64,000 bases of DNA. Origin: Proteles cristata cristata. Taxonomy: Eukaryota > Chordata > Mammalia > Carnivora > Hyaenidae. Position 1 is the stretch's first letter, and each line of letters begins with the position of its first letter. The stretch lies in assembly GCA_017311185.1 (NCBI GenBank), contig JAESUZ010004533.1:372001-436000 (forward strand), written 5' to 3'. The position numbers and the translations under genes were made by a program. Positions 46,672-58,011 of this stretch are shown one piece after another. The notes below the pieces were generated by a model, which made no database searches, was not told the origin of the DNA, and worked only from the letters and a program-made list of their open reading frames with translations.

Positions 46672-47800
46672 GCTACTACTGGAAAAAGAATGCACAGGGC
46701 CAGCTGCGCTAGTGATACAGCCTTCTCATTGATGAAAGAAACCAAGGCAGAAGCACCAGGTAAAATGGAATGGTTTTTTCCTTTTCAACTTGATACAGTC
46801 AGGATTAGCACAGTTTTGTCTTTCAGAAAACCAGCAAATGAAAACACGGCAAAGGTTATTGAAAACCAGTGGTTACTGCCTGTGTGACAGCTGTCAGTGC
46901 AATCCTGTAGCTCCTATAACTCATTATCTAGGCTCAGACTGCAAAGAGGAATGGATATGAAGCCATTTGTACATGAGCTACATTTGGCAAGGAGTAACAA
47001 CTTATTGACTCAGGCTATCCAGGAAGGCCATGTTTCTTCTCTATGCCTTTTCATTCCTGGTCTGGGTTGAATTGAGAACACAAATTCTACTCAAATGTAT
47101 TAAGAGCCTTGTAATGTAAGCTACTGGTCATGAAGAAATGAAAAGAATTATTTGAAGCACTCACAATAGGCCGAAGTTTCAAGATGATTTATTTTACCTG
47201 ATATGTTATAGAAAAAACCCCAAAAAATGAAAGAGCAACCCTGCACTAATGCCAAATTAGAGCTGCATCAGTACAGTTTTCTCAATAGAACTGAATAATG
47301 GAGAGTGCATCTAACTAGCAAATGTGATCAGGAAAATAAAGACTGAAAAGTGCCTTAACAGCTTTAAAATTCACAGATGGCAAATCAAGTAAAAGATCTG
47401 TTTATCACCCTCTGAGCTCTCCATAAAATGCACATCTGAGGGCTAGGAAGTTTCTAGTGGCAACTGCTGCACTTTTAGAAACCTCAGTGGAACCCGTGGC
47501 TCTCCAGTATTAAGCTCTTGTAGTGTCTTGCTGCAGAAGGCGGAAGCTGCTTTCTTGACCACACAGCTTCTGTACGACAAAACCGCAAAATCTTTGTGCT
47601 TTGCTAGGAGTGTCTGAAGGCAAAAATGAGAGTCAGATATGTATCATGATGCATCGGGGATTGTTGTTCCATGTACTATGTTTCACGAAGCCTTGCACAA
47701 ACAGCTTGATATAGAATATTACAGGCTAGTGAGAGCTGCTTTCCAGTGTTTGCTCTTTCTGTCTGCAATTCAGTAGATCTTATGTACATTATCTGCACAG
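46672..47800 (+). other. Intronic sequence, nothing recognised
   Basis: No coding exon, RNA gene or transposon was identified. Confidence 0.45.
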
Positions 47801-47812
47801 CTTGGCTACCAT

Positions 47813-48024
47813 TTTTTTTAAAATGTTTTATTTATTTCTAGGAGAGAGAGAAAGAGACAGCGTGAGCAGGGGAGGGTCAGAGAGGGAGTCACAGACTGAA
47901 ACACGCTCCAGGCTCTGAGCTGGCAGTCAGCACAGAGCCCGACGTGGGGCTCGAACCCACGAACCGCGAGATCATGACCTAAGCGAAAGTCGGACGGTCA
48001 ACCGACTAAGCCACCCAGGCGCCC
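47813..48024 (-). mobile_element. Felid tRNA-Lys SINE, young CTGCCAGC-subfamily copy
   Basis: Inverted copy with TTTATTTCTAGGAGAGAGAG, GCTGGCAGTCAGCACAGAGC and an intact GGGGCTCGAACCCACGAACC. A perfect 12-bp duplication CTTGGCTACCAT flanks it (47801-47812 and 48025-48036). Confidence 0.96.
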
Positions 48025-48039
48025 CTTGGCTACCATATT

Positions 48040-48810
48040 TTTTAATGCCATGAAAATACAAATTAATTAATGAACTCTGTAATCAGTGAGAACTCCAATA
48101 CATTTTGACAACTACTCATTTAACTGTTTCACACTTAAAAATTATTTCAATTGAACTCTTCATTTGCTATTATGTATACTTAAATAATTTTATAAAAATA
48201 AGATTTTTAAAACTTTGCAATTAGGACATTCATTTTCTAGTCAGGAGAAGTTTCTTCTGTTTTTAGCCATTTTCTTCCTCTTCTGCCTTCCCTATTCTCT
48301 TTTACTTCCTTTCTTAAAACTTCATGCACGGTTCAATTCTTTAAAACCCCAAACTTGAATCATCTACTTTCTTAAATATCTGTTATCTAATATAAAGTGT
48401 CAAATGTACTTGATAATATTTACCTATTTATAAAATAAATATAATTTCATTTATAACATGGATCTCTATTAGATGTCCAATTATAGTATAGATCAAACCA
48501 TTTCTCCTGAAATAAAATTTATAGTGAAAATCCAATATGAAGCATTTGGCCTCTAAGACAGATCTGTCTTCTAATTGAATATGAGGAAATTATCTAAAGA
48601 GGTTAGGCCCAAAAAGCTTTGGCTTTCCTGAACTAAAAAGACAAAGATATACTGAAGATGAGGATTCTTGATCCTACCTCTGTTCATCTCCATTAGGTCA
48701 GAGCAGATCTCAAAAGAAGGGGATGGCTGATTAATTTTTAAGAAGCCTAGGATGAAAGGGCATACTTGAAGAGGTTCACAATCTTACATAAATGAATGAG
48801 GGAACACTTT
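48040..48810 (+). other. Intronic sequence, nothing recognised
   Basis: AT-rich sequence without an identifiable element. Confidence 0.45.
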
Positions 48811-48814
48811 GTGT

Positions 48815-49035
48815 GGAGGCAGGCTTCAGAGTTAATGTGAACTTGAGTCCAAATTCTGGCTCATCCATTCACTAGGGCTTGAATAACTACCTACTTAAAT
48901 TTCTCAGAGTCTATATTGGTAAAATGGGGATTAGTAATAACTACCTTGCATGATGATTGTAAGAAAAAAGAATATGTACAGAGTGTGCTTTCTTTTCTGA
49001 CACCCAATAGGCATTAACTGTAACTATTAGCAATA
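48815..49035 (+). repeat. MIR SINE relic
   Basis: Forward MIR: GGCTTCAGAGTTAATGTGAA, CTTGAGTCCAAATTCTGGC, GGTAAAATGGGGATTAGTAA, TGACACCCAATAGGCATTAA. Confidence 0.75.
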
Positions 49036-49341
49036 TTTATTTGTAAACAAGTAAAATAGAGTGCATTAAGAACCCGGAAAGTTCTGTTTTTGTGGTAATG
49101 TCTATAATATTTGTGAGATAGAATTGGTGATTAAGTATAGTACATACATGCACATGCACAATCAGATACATCACACACATTCTCAACCAGTTTGTTCCTG
49201 AGACGTCAGATTCAAGAAGGCATCTTTAAGCAACTAATTTTGGCTTCTCAGTGAAGGTACAACTTTTTAAAGACAAGACTCCTTTTGGAATTCATTAGTG
49301 ATGGACAGGTGAGTAGTTTTTTGCACCCTATATATCATGGG

Positions 49342-49943
49342 TCTGTCGCAGACTTTGAGGCTGGAGTTCTCTCTTGTCCAGCAAGAGAGCGGATGCACAT
49401 TTAAACACGAGAGGCTAATGTCTGGGAGGAGACAAGAGCTCCGAGTAAGGGTCCTTTCTCCGTGTTTATTAGGATCAGAAGGCTTACAAATGTGATGGAC
49501 ATGCAGAAAGAGACAATGAAACAGTGATCATTAACTCAAGTCTGTGAGAGAAAGGGGTTTTGAAGGTATGTAGTATACAGGGTTTGGGTTGATACAGAAC
49601 AAAATCCTGGCTCCAAGCAGATGGCTGTTTATGGCAGGCACCAGGTGCTCATTGGTTTATCTTAACTTGCCTAGGTATAAGACAGATAGAGCATGCTATC
49701 TCAGGGTCAACAAGGTACCTTTCTTTTGCTAATTAGCTCTGGCAATTTTACTCTGCTGTGGTGGTCTATCACCCTGTTTACCTGTATACCTATTCTGGAC
49801 AATTTCATCCTATGGAAGCAGCTCTATGCTTTTGTTCTATGCTGGGGGCACTTTTGCCTTGTATACCTATTCTGGACACTTTCTGCTCTAAGCCTTGTTA
49901 ACCTACTGGTGCAAGCTCAGGGAATTCCTAAACTTATTCCCCA
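49342..49943 (-). mobile_element. Solo LTR of an endogenous retrovirus
   Basis: A 602-bp block flanked by the direct repeat CATGGG (49336-49341 and 49944-49949), consistent with a target duplication. On the minus strand it starts TGGGGAATAAG, has a poly(A) signal AATAAA at 49470-49465, then about 120 bp of R/U5-like sequence ending near CTGCGACAGA. No retroviral gene or primer site lies beside it, so this is the remnant of recombination between two LTRs. Class I (gammaretrovirus-like) is my guess from the LTR layout. It is noncoding. Confidence 0.75.
49783..49878. repeat. Direct repeat inside the LTR
   Basis: TGTATACCTATTCTGGACA occurs at 49783-49801 and again at 49860-49878, 77 bp apart. 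On the LTR's own strand this is the 5' (U3) part, where repeated enhancer units are common in retroviral LTRs. Confidence 0.85.
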
Positions 49944-50381
49944 CATGGGTTGAATAGTGTTCCCCAAATTAAAGTCCACTTGGAACTTCAGAATTTGACC
50001 TTTTTGGAAATAGGGCCTTTATGAATGTACTTCGTGAGGTTAAGGTGAAGTCATATTGGATTAGGACGGGCTCTAATCCATTCTTATAAGAAGAGAAACA
50101 GAGGCACAGATACACACAGTGGGGAGGGCCATGTGAATATGGAGACAGAGATTGGAGTAATCCATCCGAGAACCAAGGAGTGCCAAGAATTGTCAGAAAA
50201 CAATAGAGGTTGCAAGAAGTAAGGAAAAATCTTCTCCCAGAGCCTTCAGAGAAAATGTAGTCCTGTTAACACCTTGATTTCAGACTTCCAGCCTCCAGAT
50301 CTGTGAGAGAATCAATTTCTGTTGTTTCAAGACACTTAGTTTATAGCACTTTGTTGCATCACCTCTAGGAAGCTAATCCAC
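49944..50381 (+). mobile_element. MLT1-type MaLR LTR
   Basis: Forward MLT1 layout: GGGTTGAATAGTGTTCCCCA, TTGGAAATAGGGCCTTTATG, CTAATCCATTCTTATAAGAA, GAAACAGAGGCAC, CTTGATTTCAGACTTCCAGC and AGCTAATCCA at the end. Its first bases abut the younger LTR, which seems to have inserted at or near its 5' edge. Confidence 0.8.
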
Positions 50382-50384
50382 TAT

Positions 50385-51500
50385 ACCTCCTCTCTTTTTA
50401 TTGGTTAGAATTTTGCATAATTTAAAATGATATAAAGAATGTCACTTCAACTTTCACATAAAGATTGGTAAGAGGTCTTAGAACCGTACTGAAATCTGCT
50501 ACAGTGGAAATTAAATCTGACATTATCTTCATGTAGGAGCTCCCAAGGTATTGATTATTTTTGGAATGAACTCTGAGTTGGGGCAAATCTGAACTTCTAG
50601 TTGGTCAGTCCTATCCATTTGTTAAACTGGTAAACTTACATAGACCAGAAATGGTGGTGGTGGTGGGGCATCTAATAAAACTTGACAGGAGGATATTCAT
50701 AATGGAATTCTCCTTTTTAAAATTAAAATCGTGTTCAGTGTATTGACCATGGCCACATAGCTGATTTCAAAGTTCTATTCTACATCCCAAACAATTGTGA
50801 GCTATTATGTAAGTTGTAGAAGTTAGGGAAATTAGGCAAGTTTAGCCCATGACTGTGCTGGCACTTCCAGGGAAGGATTCTGTTTTCTTCTTAGTATACC
50901 CCCCAAACCAAGTGCAGAACCCACCTTCTCCTCCCCTCCCCCCCCACCCCCCGCCAGGCCTCTGGTAAACAGTTGTGGAGTCACTGTGTGGTTAGATATA
51001 GTGAATGGTAACTAAATTGCATTGATACTTCCTGTGGGAATTGAATCACACATCCAGAACATCTCAATTACTTCTCAATTTTAAATTGCTATAGAAGACC
51101 AAATAAATGCACAGATTTGAGTGAGGTTTACCTTTGTGTAGTCTTTCCATGTTCCCTGCAGCTCTGGCTCACAGTACCTGTGATTAGTTGGTACCAAAGC
51201 TATTTCTTTCTCTTAAGAAAAGTGTACCCTTGTTAAAATCTCTACATGTAACAAAGCATTCCTCATTATTTCACTTACATCTACAAAAAACAAAGCTGAA
51301 GTTAAATATTCTAAAAAATCAGTTATATAATGAACTGAATAATATTTTGCCTAAAGTCTTTTTTGTTTGTTTTTCTGTTTAGAGGATCTTTCTGGTTAAT
51401 GTAGGCATTGCCACCATCCTCATGTTCCTCTGGCTAATTAAGATCCTGTGTAGAGCTTGGACGCAGGGAAAACAGGGGAATGGTTTGTGTTTTTCTAAAT
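50385..51500 (+). other. Intronic sequence with short simple repeats only
   Basis: A (GGT)n run lies near 50652-50668 and a C-rich tract at about 50925-50955. No exon, RNA or transposon was identified. Confidence 0.45.
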
Positions 51501-51524
51501 GGAGGCACAATTTACATCTTTTTT

Positions 51525-51731
51525 TTTTTTTTTTTACTGTTCATTTTTGAGAGAAGGAGAGAGACAGAGTATGAGTGGGGGAGGGGCAGAAAGAGGTAGA
51601 CAGAATCTGAAGCAGGCTCCAGGTTCCAAGCTGTCAGTACAGAGCCCAGTGTGGGGCTCGAACTCAAAATGGCGAGGTCATGACCTGAGCCAAAGTTGGA
51701 TGCTTACCTGATTGAGCCATCCAGGAGGCCC
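51525..51731 (-). mobile_element. Felid tRNA-Lys SINE
   Basis: Inverted copy with a long T-run, TTCATTTTTGAGAGAAGGAG and a decayed head (GAGCCATCCAGGAGGCCC). Imperfect duplication: ATTTACATCTTTTT before, ATTTATATCTTTTT after. Confidence 0.9.
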
Positions 51732-52136
51732 ACCATTTATATCTTTTTGAACAATGGGTAGTGTGGTTTCAGACACGGCTGCCACAAGGTGGAAGGATGG
51801 TTTCAGGATGGAATAGGAAGAAATCCTATCCTCATGAGCCTCTATTCTCTCATAATGTGGCACAATATTTTGGAAACCAAGGCCTAGAACTGCCTGTGGT
51901 TGTTATCCTGAAGGGCAGATTTAAACATTTAAACATTTAAAGGAGCAGAGCCTAACTTTTTTCATGCACAATCTCTGCAGAGACTTTATGAAAAGGCTTT
52001 TTTTTTTTCATTTTGCATAGAGGTGCTCATCTGTAAAAAAGGGACTGTCTAACTATTAGAAGGGTTTCAAGGGTTTGTCACTTTTGTAAACTTGGAATAG
52101 GCCAAACTTTCTTCATTGATGACATATATTCTCATT

Positions 52137-52362
52137 AAAAAAATTTTTTTTTAACATTTTATTTATTTCTGAGAGAGAGAGAGAGACAGTGTGAGCAGGA
52201 GACAGTCAGAGAGAGAGAGGGAGACACAGAATCTGAAACAGGCTCCAGGCTCTGAGCTAGCTGTCAGCACAGAGCCCGACGTGGGGCTCGAACCCATGAA
52301 CCATGCGATCATGATCTAAGCTGAAGTCAGCTGCCCGACTGACTGAGCCACCCAGGCACCCC
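52137..52362 (-). mobile_element. Felid tRNA-Lys SINE
   Basis: Inverted copy: TTTATTTCTGAGAGAGAGAG, CTGAGCTAGCTGTCAGCACA, and head CCACCCAGGCACCCC. TATATTCTCATT flanks it on both sides (about 52125-52136 and 52363-52374). Confidence 0.93.
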
Positions 52363-52439
52363 TATATTCTCATTTTTTAAAAAGCAATTTTAATTTCTAC
52401 TTCATGAGCATTGAACTGGTTATCCATCAGCTATCATCT

Positions 52440-53560
52440 TTTTAAAAAGAAGTTTTTACTTCCAGTTAGTTAATATACACTGTTATATTAGTTTCAGTTG
52501 TAAAATATAGTGGTTCAACACATCCGTACAACACCTGGTCCTCATCACAACAAGTGTTCTCTTAATCTCACCTATTTCACCCTTTCTCCCACCCTCCTCC
52601 CGTCTAGCAACCATCAGTTTATTTTCAATAGTTAAGAGTCTGTTTCTTGGTTTGCGTCTCTCTCTCTTTTTATTCTGTTTGCTCATTTGTTTTGTTTCTT
52701 AAATTCCACATATGAGTGAAGTCATATGGTATTTGTCTTCCTCTGACTGACTTATTTCACTTAGCATTATACTTTCTAACTCCATTTCCTTGCAAATAGT
52801 GAGATTTCATTCTTTTTATGGCTAAGTAATACTCCATTGTGTGTATGTGTCTGTGTGTACACCACATCTTTATCCATTCGTCAATTGATGAATTCTTGGA
52901 CTGCTTCCACATCTTGGCTATTATAAATAATACTGCTATAAACTTAGGGGTGCATATATCCCTTTGAATTAGTGTTTTCATATTCTTTCAGTAAATACCC
53001 AGTAGTGCAATTGCTAGATTGTAGGGTAGTTTTATTTTTAACTTTTTGAGGAATTTTCATACTGTTTTCCACAGAGGCTGCAATAGTTTGCATTCCTACC
53101 AACAGTGCACAAGGGTTTGTTTTTCTCCACATCTTCACCAATGCTTATTGTTTCTTGCGTTTTTGGTTTTAGCTATTCTGATGGATAAGAGGTCATATCT
53201 CACTGAATTTTGATTTGCATTTCCCTGATAAGTGATGATGAGCATCTTTTCATATATCTGTTGGCTATCTGTGTGTCTCCTTTGGAGAAATGTCTATTCA
53301 TGTTTTCTGTCTACTTTTAAATTGGATTATTTGTGTTTTGGGTGTTGAGTTTTATAAGTTCTTTATATATTTTGGATATTAACCCTTCATTGGATATGTC
53401 ATTTGTAAGTATCTTCTCTCATTCTGTAGGGTGCATTTTAGTTTTATTGATTGTTTCCTTTAATGTGCAGAAGATTTTTATTTTGATGTAATCCCAATAG
53501 TTTATTTTCACTTTTGTTGTCCTTGCCTCAGGGGCCCCTAAAGCTCCACATAATATCTGA
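52440..53560 (-). mobile_element. 5'-truncated L1
   Basis: Inverted L1 3' UTR (AAATATAGTGGTTCAACACA) followed by inverted distal ORF2; a minus-strand frame at 52981-52757 still shows QRDICTPKF and MEYYLAIKR, typical of the ORF2 C-terminus. Farther up are TTGGATATTAACCCTTCATT and ATCCCAATAGTTTATTTTC. It ends near 53560. Frames are broken, so it is inactive. Confidence 0.92.
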
Positions 53561-53577
53561 TTGGGAAAAACCCCCAA

Positions 53578-53725
53578 TAATAATAGCTAGCATTTATTAA
53601 GGGCTTGCTCTACACCTATTACCTGGGTGCTTTACATAGATCAGCTAATCTAACTTTACATAGATTCAGAAGTCTATCTAAGGCCACAAAGCATTTTTCA
53701 AATTCAGCACTGACTACACACAGTT
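53578..53725 (-). repeat. MIR SINE relic
   Basis: Inverted MIR: AATAATAGCTAGCATTTATT, AAGGGCTTGCTCTACACC, GTGCTTTACATAGATCAGC, CTAAGGCCACAAAGC. Confidence 0.72.
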
Positions 53726-53972
53726 GTATTCATTGTGACATAAAGATTGATTGACTTTTGTCCAGCTTGCATGAATAATGTTGTGACCTATGCCTGTAAC
53801 TGTGTAAATGTCGTTTAAACAAATTAACTTTCTTTAAAAATCAAGAATCAAGGAAGACCTTATAAGGCCCAGATAAACAAAAATATCCCTTTAGGTAATT
53901 CCACATCTAGAAAGCAAAAGATATATAGTATGCATATAATTCAGAGTTTGGATTTCAAGTGCTTTCTGCTTT

Positions 53973-54195
53973 TGCTGAACCTACATGTATTATTGCCTGG
54001 AGGAGATGAATTTGTAAATGTTTCCTTTGCCCACTTTCAGTGCCCCAAATTTTTTAATATTAGATGCAGTGGCATACATGTATGTATGTGCTGAACCTAC
54101 ATGTATTATTGCCTGGAAGAAATGAATTTAAAAATGTTTCCTTTGCCCACTTTCAGTGCCCCAAAATTTTTAATATTAGATGCAATGACAAGTAA
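53973..54195. repeat. 116-bp tandem duplication
   Basis: Two consecutive units, 53973-54088 and 54089 to about 54195, begin TGCTGAACCTACATGTATTA and share TTTCCTTTGCCCACTTTCAG and TAATATTAGATGCA at a constant offset of 116 bp. Only a handful of differences separate them (for example GGAGGAGATG versus GGAAGAAATG). The joint carries a short CATGTATGTATG run. Confidence 0.95.
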
Positions 54196-54199
54196 CGTT

Positions 54200-54940
54200 G
54201 TCTTCTTTAGTTATGCCAACTTTCTCTTCTCTTCTCCCTAAGTGCTCAAAACTTTGTTTCCAAAATAAATGGGCAATATCAAAGAAGTTTCTGGCATATC
54301 TTATTGTTTTCCTTCCTATTGTTTGCTTCTTTCTCTGAGAGATGCTTTCCTTTTGCTATTTTTTCCCTTTTCTTTTTCTGACAGGTATGTTTCCTTTCTC
54401 ATTGAGGGAGATGAAAGAAACTGTTTTGTTTAGTGACAGCAAAAAAATTAACAAAGCAAAACAAATTACATACATAAATCTATGAATTTTGAGTTGTGAA
54501 GCATGTTAAGAAAAACGTTATTTCTTTGGTCACACCCTCTCTCTCACTAGGATGTGCATAGAGGTGGTTAATTCACAACTTCTCTGAGATGCAAAGCTTG
54601 AAATAAAACCCAAAGTTTGGGGCCCTTCCAGTTTCTTTTGACAGTTGTCTATCTGCAGAGGTTGTTAAGGTTTTGTGAAATTATCTTCTTAAAAAGTAGT
54701 TTATAAGTAAACATAAAGTTAATTATTTTACACTTGAGCCTTTAAAAATTGAATTAAAAGCCCTTTTGGAAATGGGCTAGAAATCCTGGGAATTTGTTTT
54801 AAGGAAGTAATTCTATTAAGGCAAAACCAATGAACTAAACAAATGACCATCCTCAAATCCATATATTTAAGGTGCTGTTGGGATATAGATAAGCAATTTA
54901 GGAACAACCTAAATGATCCACTATAGTACATGACCTTATG
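54200..54940 (+). other. Intronic sequence, nothing recognised
   Basis: No exon, RNA gene or transposon was identified. Confidence 0.45.
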
Positions 54941-54947
54941 ATTATAC

Positions 54948-55212
54948 TGATAATAATTAACATTATAACAGATACTTATTTTATAGAATTCTTCCCATAT
55001 ATCAAGCACTCTTCTAATCACTTTATATTAACTCATTTAGCTTTCACAAAAACTGCATAAAATGGATACTACTATTACCATCCCTATGTTGTAGATGAAC
55101 AAATGGAGGCACAGAGAAGTTAACTGACTTGTCCAATGTCAAACAGCTGCAAATGCTAGGGTTCAAACCCAGGCAGTCTTTCTTGAGGCTGTGCTCTGAA
55201 GCACTTGCTTTA
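54948..55212 (-). repeat. MIR SINE relic, nearly full length
   Basis: Inverted MIR: ATATATCAAGCACTCTTCTA, TTAACTCATTTAGCTTTCAC, AAATGGAGGCACAGAGAAGT, TAACTGACTTGTCCAATGTC and GGGTTCAAACCCAGGCAGTC. Confidence 0.88.
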
Positions 55213-55632
55213 TTCCCTTCAAATTATGATAAGTCAATACACAGGTTATTATCAACACTAAGGATGGTAATTCAGGAAAAGTGTAATTTTGTGGACTATG
55301 TACAAAATCCTGTGTTAATAGCCAAAGGATAATTGGCTGTTATGTACACATGCTCTTGATACACAATATCTGTATGGACAGGGATTGAGAAGTATTATGC
55401 AATAATAAAGTGGAGGTTTCAGGAGATGAGAATAGCCCCTCAAATTAAATGTCATATTTCTTCATAAATAAATAAAATGAAATTATATTAAAGCACTCAT
55501 TATTTGTATTTTTATTTATTTTGCTGCTAATCCTATTGGTGATATCATTGCATATGTTTCCCACTAAGTAAATACTTGTGATAATATATAGAGACTTAGA
55601 AAGTGAATATCTCTTTTAATTTAAGGAGTTTT

Positions 55633-55845
55633 GGGGGCACCTGGGGTGGCTTAGTTGGTTATACCTCTGACTTTTGATTTCAGCTCAGGACAAGATCTCA
55701 CGGTTCATGGGTTTGAGCCCTGTATCGGGCTTCATGCTGGCAGTGTAGAACCTGCTTGGGATTCTCTCTCTCTTTCTCTCTCTCCCCCTCCCTAGCTCAC
55801 TCATTCTCTCTCTCTCTCAAAATAAATGAATAAACTTTAAAAAAG
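55633..55845 (+). mobile_element. Carnivore tRNA-Lys SINE, older copy
   Basis: Forward copy: GGGGGCACCTGGGGTGGCTT, GTTTGAGCCCTGTATCGGGC, then GTAGAACCTGCTTGGGATTC and a tail AAATAAATGAATAAAC. The shorter GCTTGGGATTCTCTC body differs from the young subfamilies. Confidence 0.9.
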
Positions 55846-55867
55846 AGTTAAGCGGTTTTGTTTTTGT

Positions 55868-56280
55868 TCATTTGTCATTCACTCATTTATCCAACATGTG
55901 CTGAATGTTGGTTTTTTTTTGCACCAGGTCCTATTTAGATTCTGGGGAAGACAAAGATATATAAAAAAGTCACACGTATCTGCTTTCCAAGAAAAAGATC
56001 AGTCATTGTTTTGGAGGGAGGAGTGGACAGGCAATTACATGAGTAACCTCAAAAGAGTAGCATGGAATATTAGGAAGAGTGAGGTTTAGAGTTTGGCATG
56101 AACCTAAAGTGTTCTTCACCTTTTCTGGTTGGCTTTATGGAAGGGATCTCAGAGGAGACAGCTTGAGTTAAGTCTGGAAGGAGTAGAGTAAGAAGTAGTC
56201 ACAGGAAGATGGCAGGGAAGGGCATTTTAGGTAGGCAAGAGAGGGAGGTGAAAGTACAAACGTCCATGAGAGAACTCACT
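55868..56280 (+). repeat. Ancient interspersed repeat, family not assigned
   Basis: TTCACTCATTTATCCAACAT, TTCTGGGGAAGACAAAG, CAGAGGAGACAGCTTGAGTT, GGAAGATGGCAGGGAAGGGC and TAGGTAGGCAAGAG follow the same layout as 35660-36230. Confidence 0.42.
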
Positions 56281-56613
56281 ACATCAAGGACTATTTAAAT
56301 AATTCAATAACTCCAAAGTGAATGATGAGGATTGCTGAATCCAAAATAGTTTGTTTCCACAGAGTAGAATTCTGTTCTGATTTTAAGGTTAACTAATTTT
56401 ATCCAGTCTGAGCATGGGAATCTTGACTAATAATTAGTTATTAGATTTTCTCCAGTTCACATCTCGATTATAGAATTTCTGAGGATGACAAAATTATTTT
56501 GATTACTGATGTCATGCTCCATAAAGACTACATATAAAATAACATTTTTGAAGTTTATTTTGGATTCATAAGCAATAGACAATGGAACTATTAATGAGTT
56601 CTGCTGAACATAC

Positions 56614-57087
56614 TGTACTAGGCAGAACAGTGGCCTCCCAAAGATGTCTATGCCCTAATCCTTGGATATTGTGGATATGTTGCCTTTCATGCCAAAGGGG
56701 ACTTTGCAGATTTAATTTAGATTAAAGACTTTGAGGTGGGAGGCAATCTGGTGGGCCCTGTGTAATCATATAAGTCATTGAAAGCAGAGAAATTTTCCTG
56801 GCTGTAGTCAGAGAGAGATTGTTAGAGTAAGAGATGCAGTGTTGCTGACTTCAAAGATGGAGGAACTGGGGGCATGAATGAAAGAATGTGGGCTTTTGGA
56901 AGCTGGAAAAAGCAAGGAAATATATACTCTCCCCAGAGAGGAACACAGCCTTGCTAATACTTTGGTTTAATCCCAATGAGATCCATTTTGGACTGCTGGT
57001 ACAGAACTGTAAGGTAATAAATTATGCTGTTCTAAGCTACTAAATTTGTGGTAATCTGTTACAGCAGCATAGAAAACTAACACATTA
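56614..57087 (+). mobile_element. MaLR-type LTR (MLT1-like)
   Basis: Forward: ACTAGGCAGAACAGTGGCCT, CAAAGATGTCTATGCCCTAA, AAGGGGACTTTGCAGATTTA, TTTTGGAAGCTGGAAAAAGC, CCATTTTGGACTGCTGGTAC, GTAATCTGTTACAGCAGCAT, AGAAAACTAACACATT. The exact subfamily was not determined. Confidence 0.68.
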
Positions 57088-57801
57088 CTGAAAAAGAATA
57101 CCATAGAGGTATTTTTAGAATCGTGTCTTCTCAAGAGAAATACTCCATTGATTATCTATAGTAGATCAGATTACATCATTTACAATTAATTTTGCCAATG
57201 AAACAAATCAGTCTCCTGTTCTAGTACCTTATATATTAATTTAAAAGTGCCACTTTCTTTTTTTAAAGAACTGATATATTATTTTTTATTACTGAAGAAT
57301 AATTGTAATCCAATGTTCTATTAATTTCAGATGTACAATGTAGTGATTCAACAATTCTATACATTGTTCAGTGCTCACCATAAGTATAGTCCCTATCTGT
57401 CATCACTGTTATTATAGTATTATTGACTATGTTCTCTGTGCTGTACTTTTCATCTCCATGACTTATTTATTATAACTGGAAGTCTGTACCTCTTAACCCC
57501 CTTCATCTATTTTCCCCAGCACTACCACTCACCTCTCCTGTGGCAAACACCAGTTTGTTCTCTATATTTGAGTCTTTTTTTTGTTTGTTCATTTGTTTTT
57601 TAGATTCCACATGTAAATGAAATTGTATGGTATTTGTGTTTCTCTATCTGACTTATTTCACTTATCATAATACCTTCTATATTTATCCATGTTGTCATAA
57701 GTGTTGAGATTTCATTTTTTGAATGTTTAAGTAGTATTCTATTGTGTGTGTGTGTGTGTGTACCCCACCTTCTTTATCTATTCATAAATTAATGGACACT
57801 T

Positions 57802-58011
57802 GCAGGGCAATGGGTGGCTCAATTGGTTAAGTGTCCTACTTCAGCTCAGGTCACTGAGTTTGAGTTCGAGCCCTTTGTCAGGCTCTGTGCTGACAGCTCG
57901 GAGCCTGGATCCTGCTTTCAGATTCTGTGTCTCCCTCTCTCTCTGCCCCTCCCCTGCTGATGCTCTGTCATTTTCTGTCTCTCAAAAATAAGAAAACATT
58001 AAAAAAAGTTT
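57802..58011 (+). mobile_element. Felid tRNA-Lys SINE nested in L1
   Basis: Forward copy: GCAATGGGTGGCTCAATTGG, GTTCGAGCCCTTTGTCAGGC, TC-rich body, A-rich tail. ATTAATGGACACTT (57788-57801) and ATTAATGGACATTT (58012-58025) are the target duplication, made from L1 sequence. Confidence 0.95.

Noticed and set aside
46462..46887. 141-codon plus-strand frame
   Set aside because: It starts inside an L2 relic and shows no known motif.
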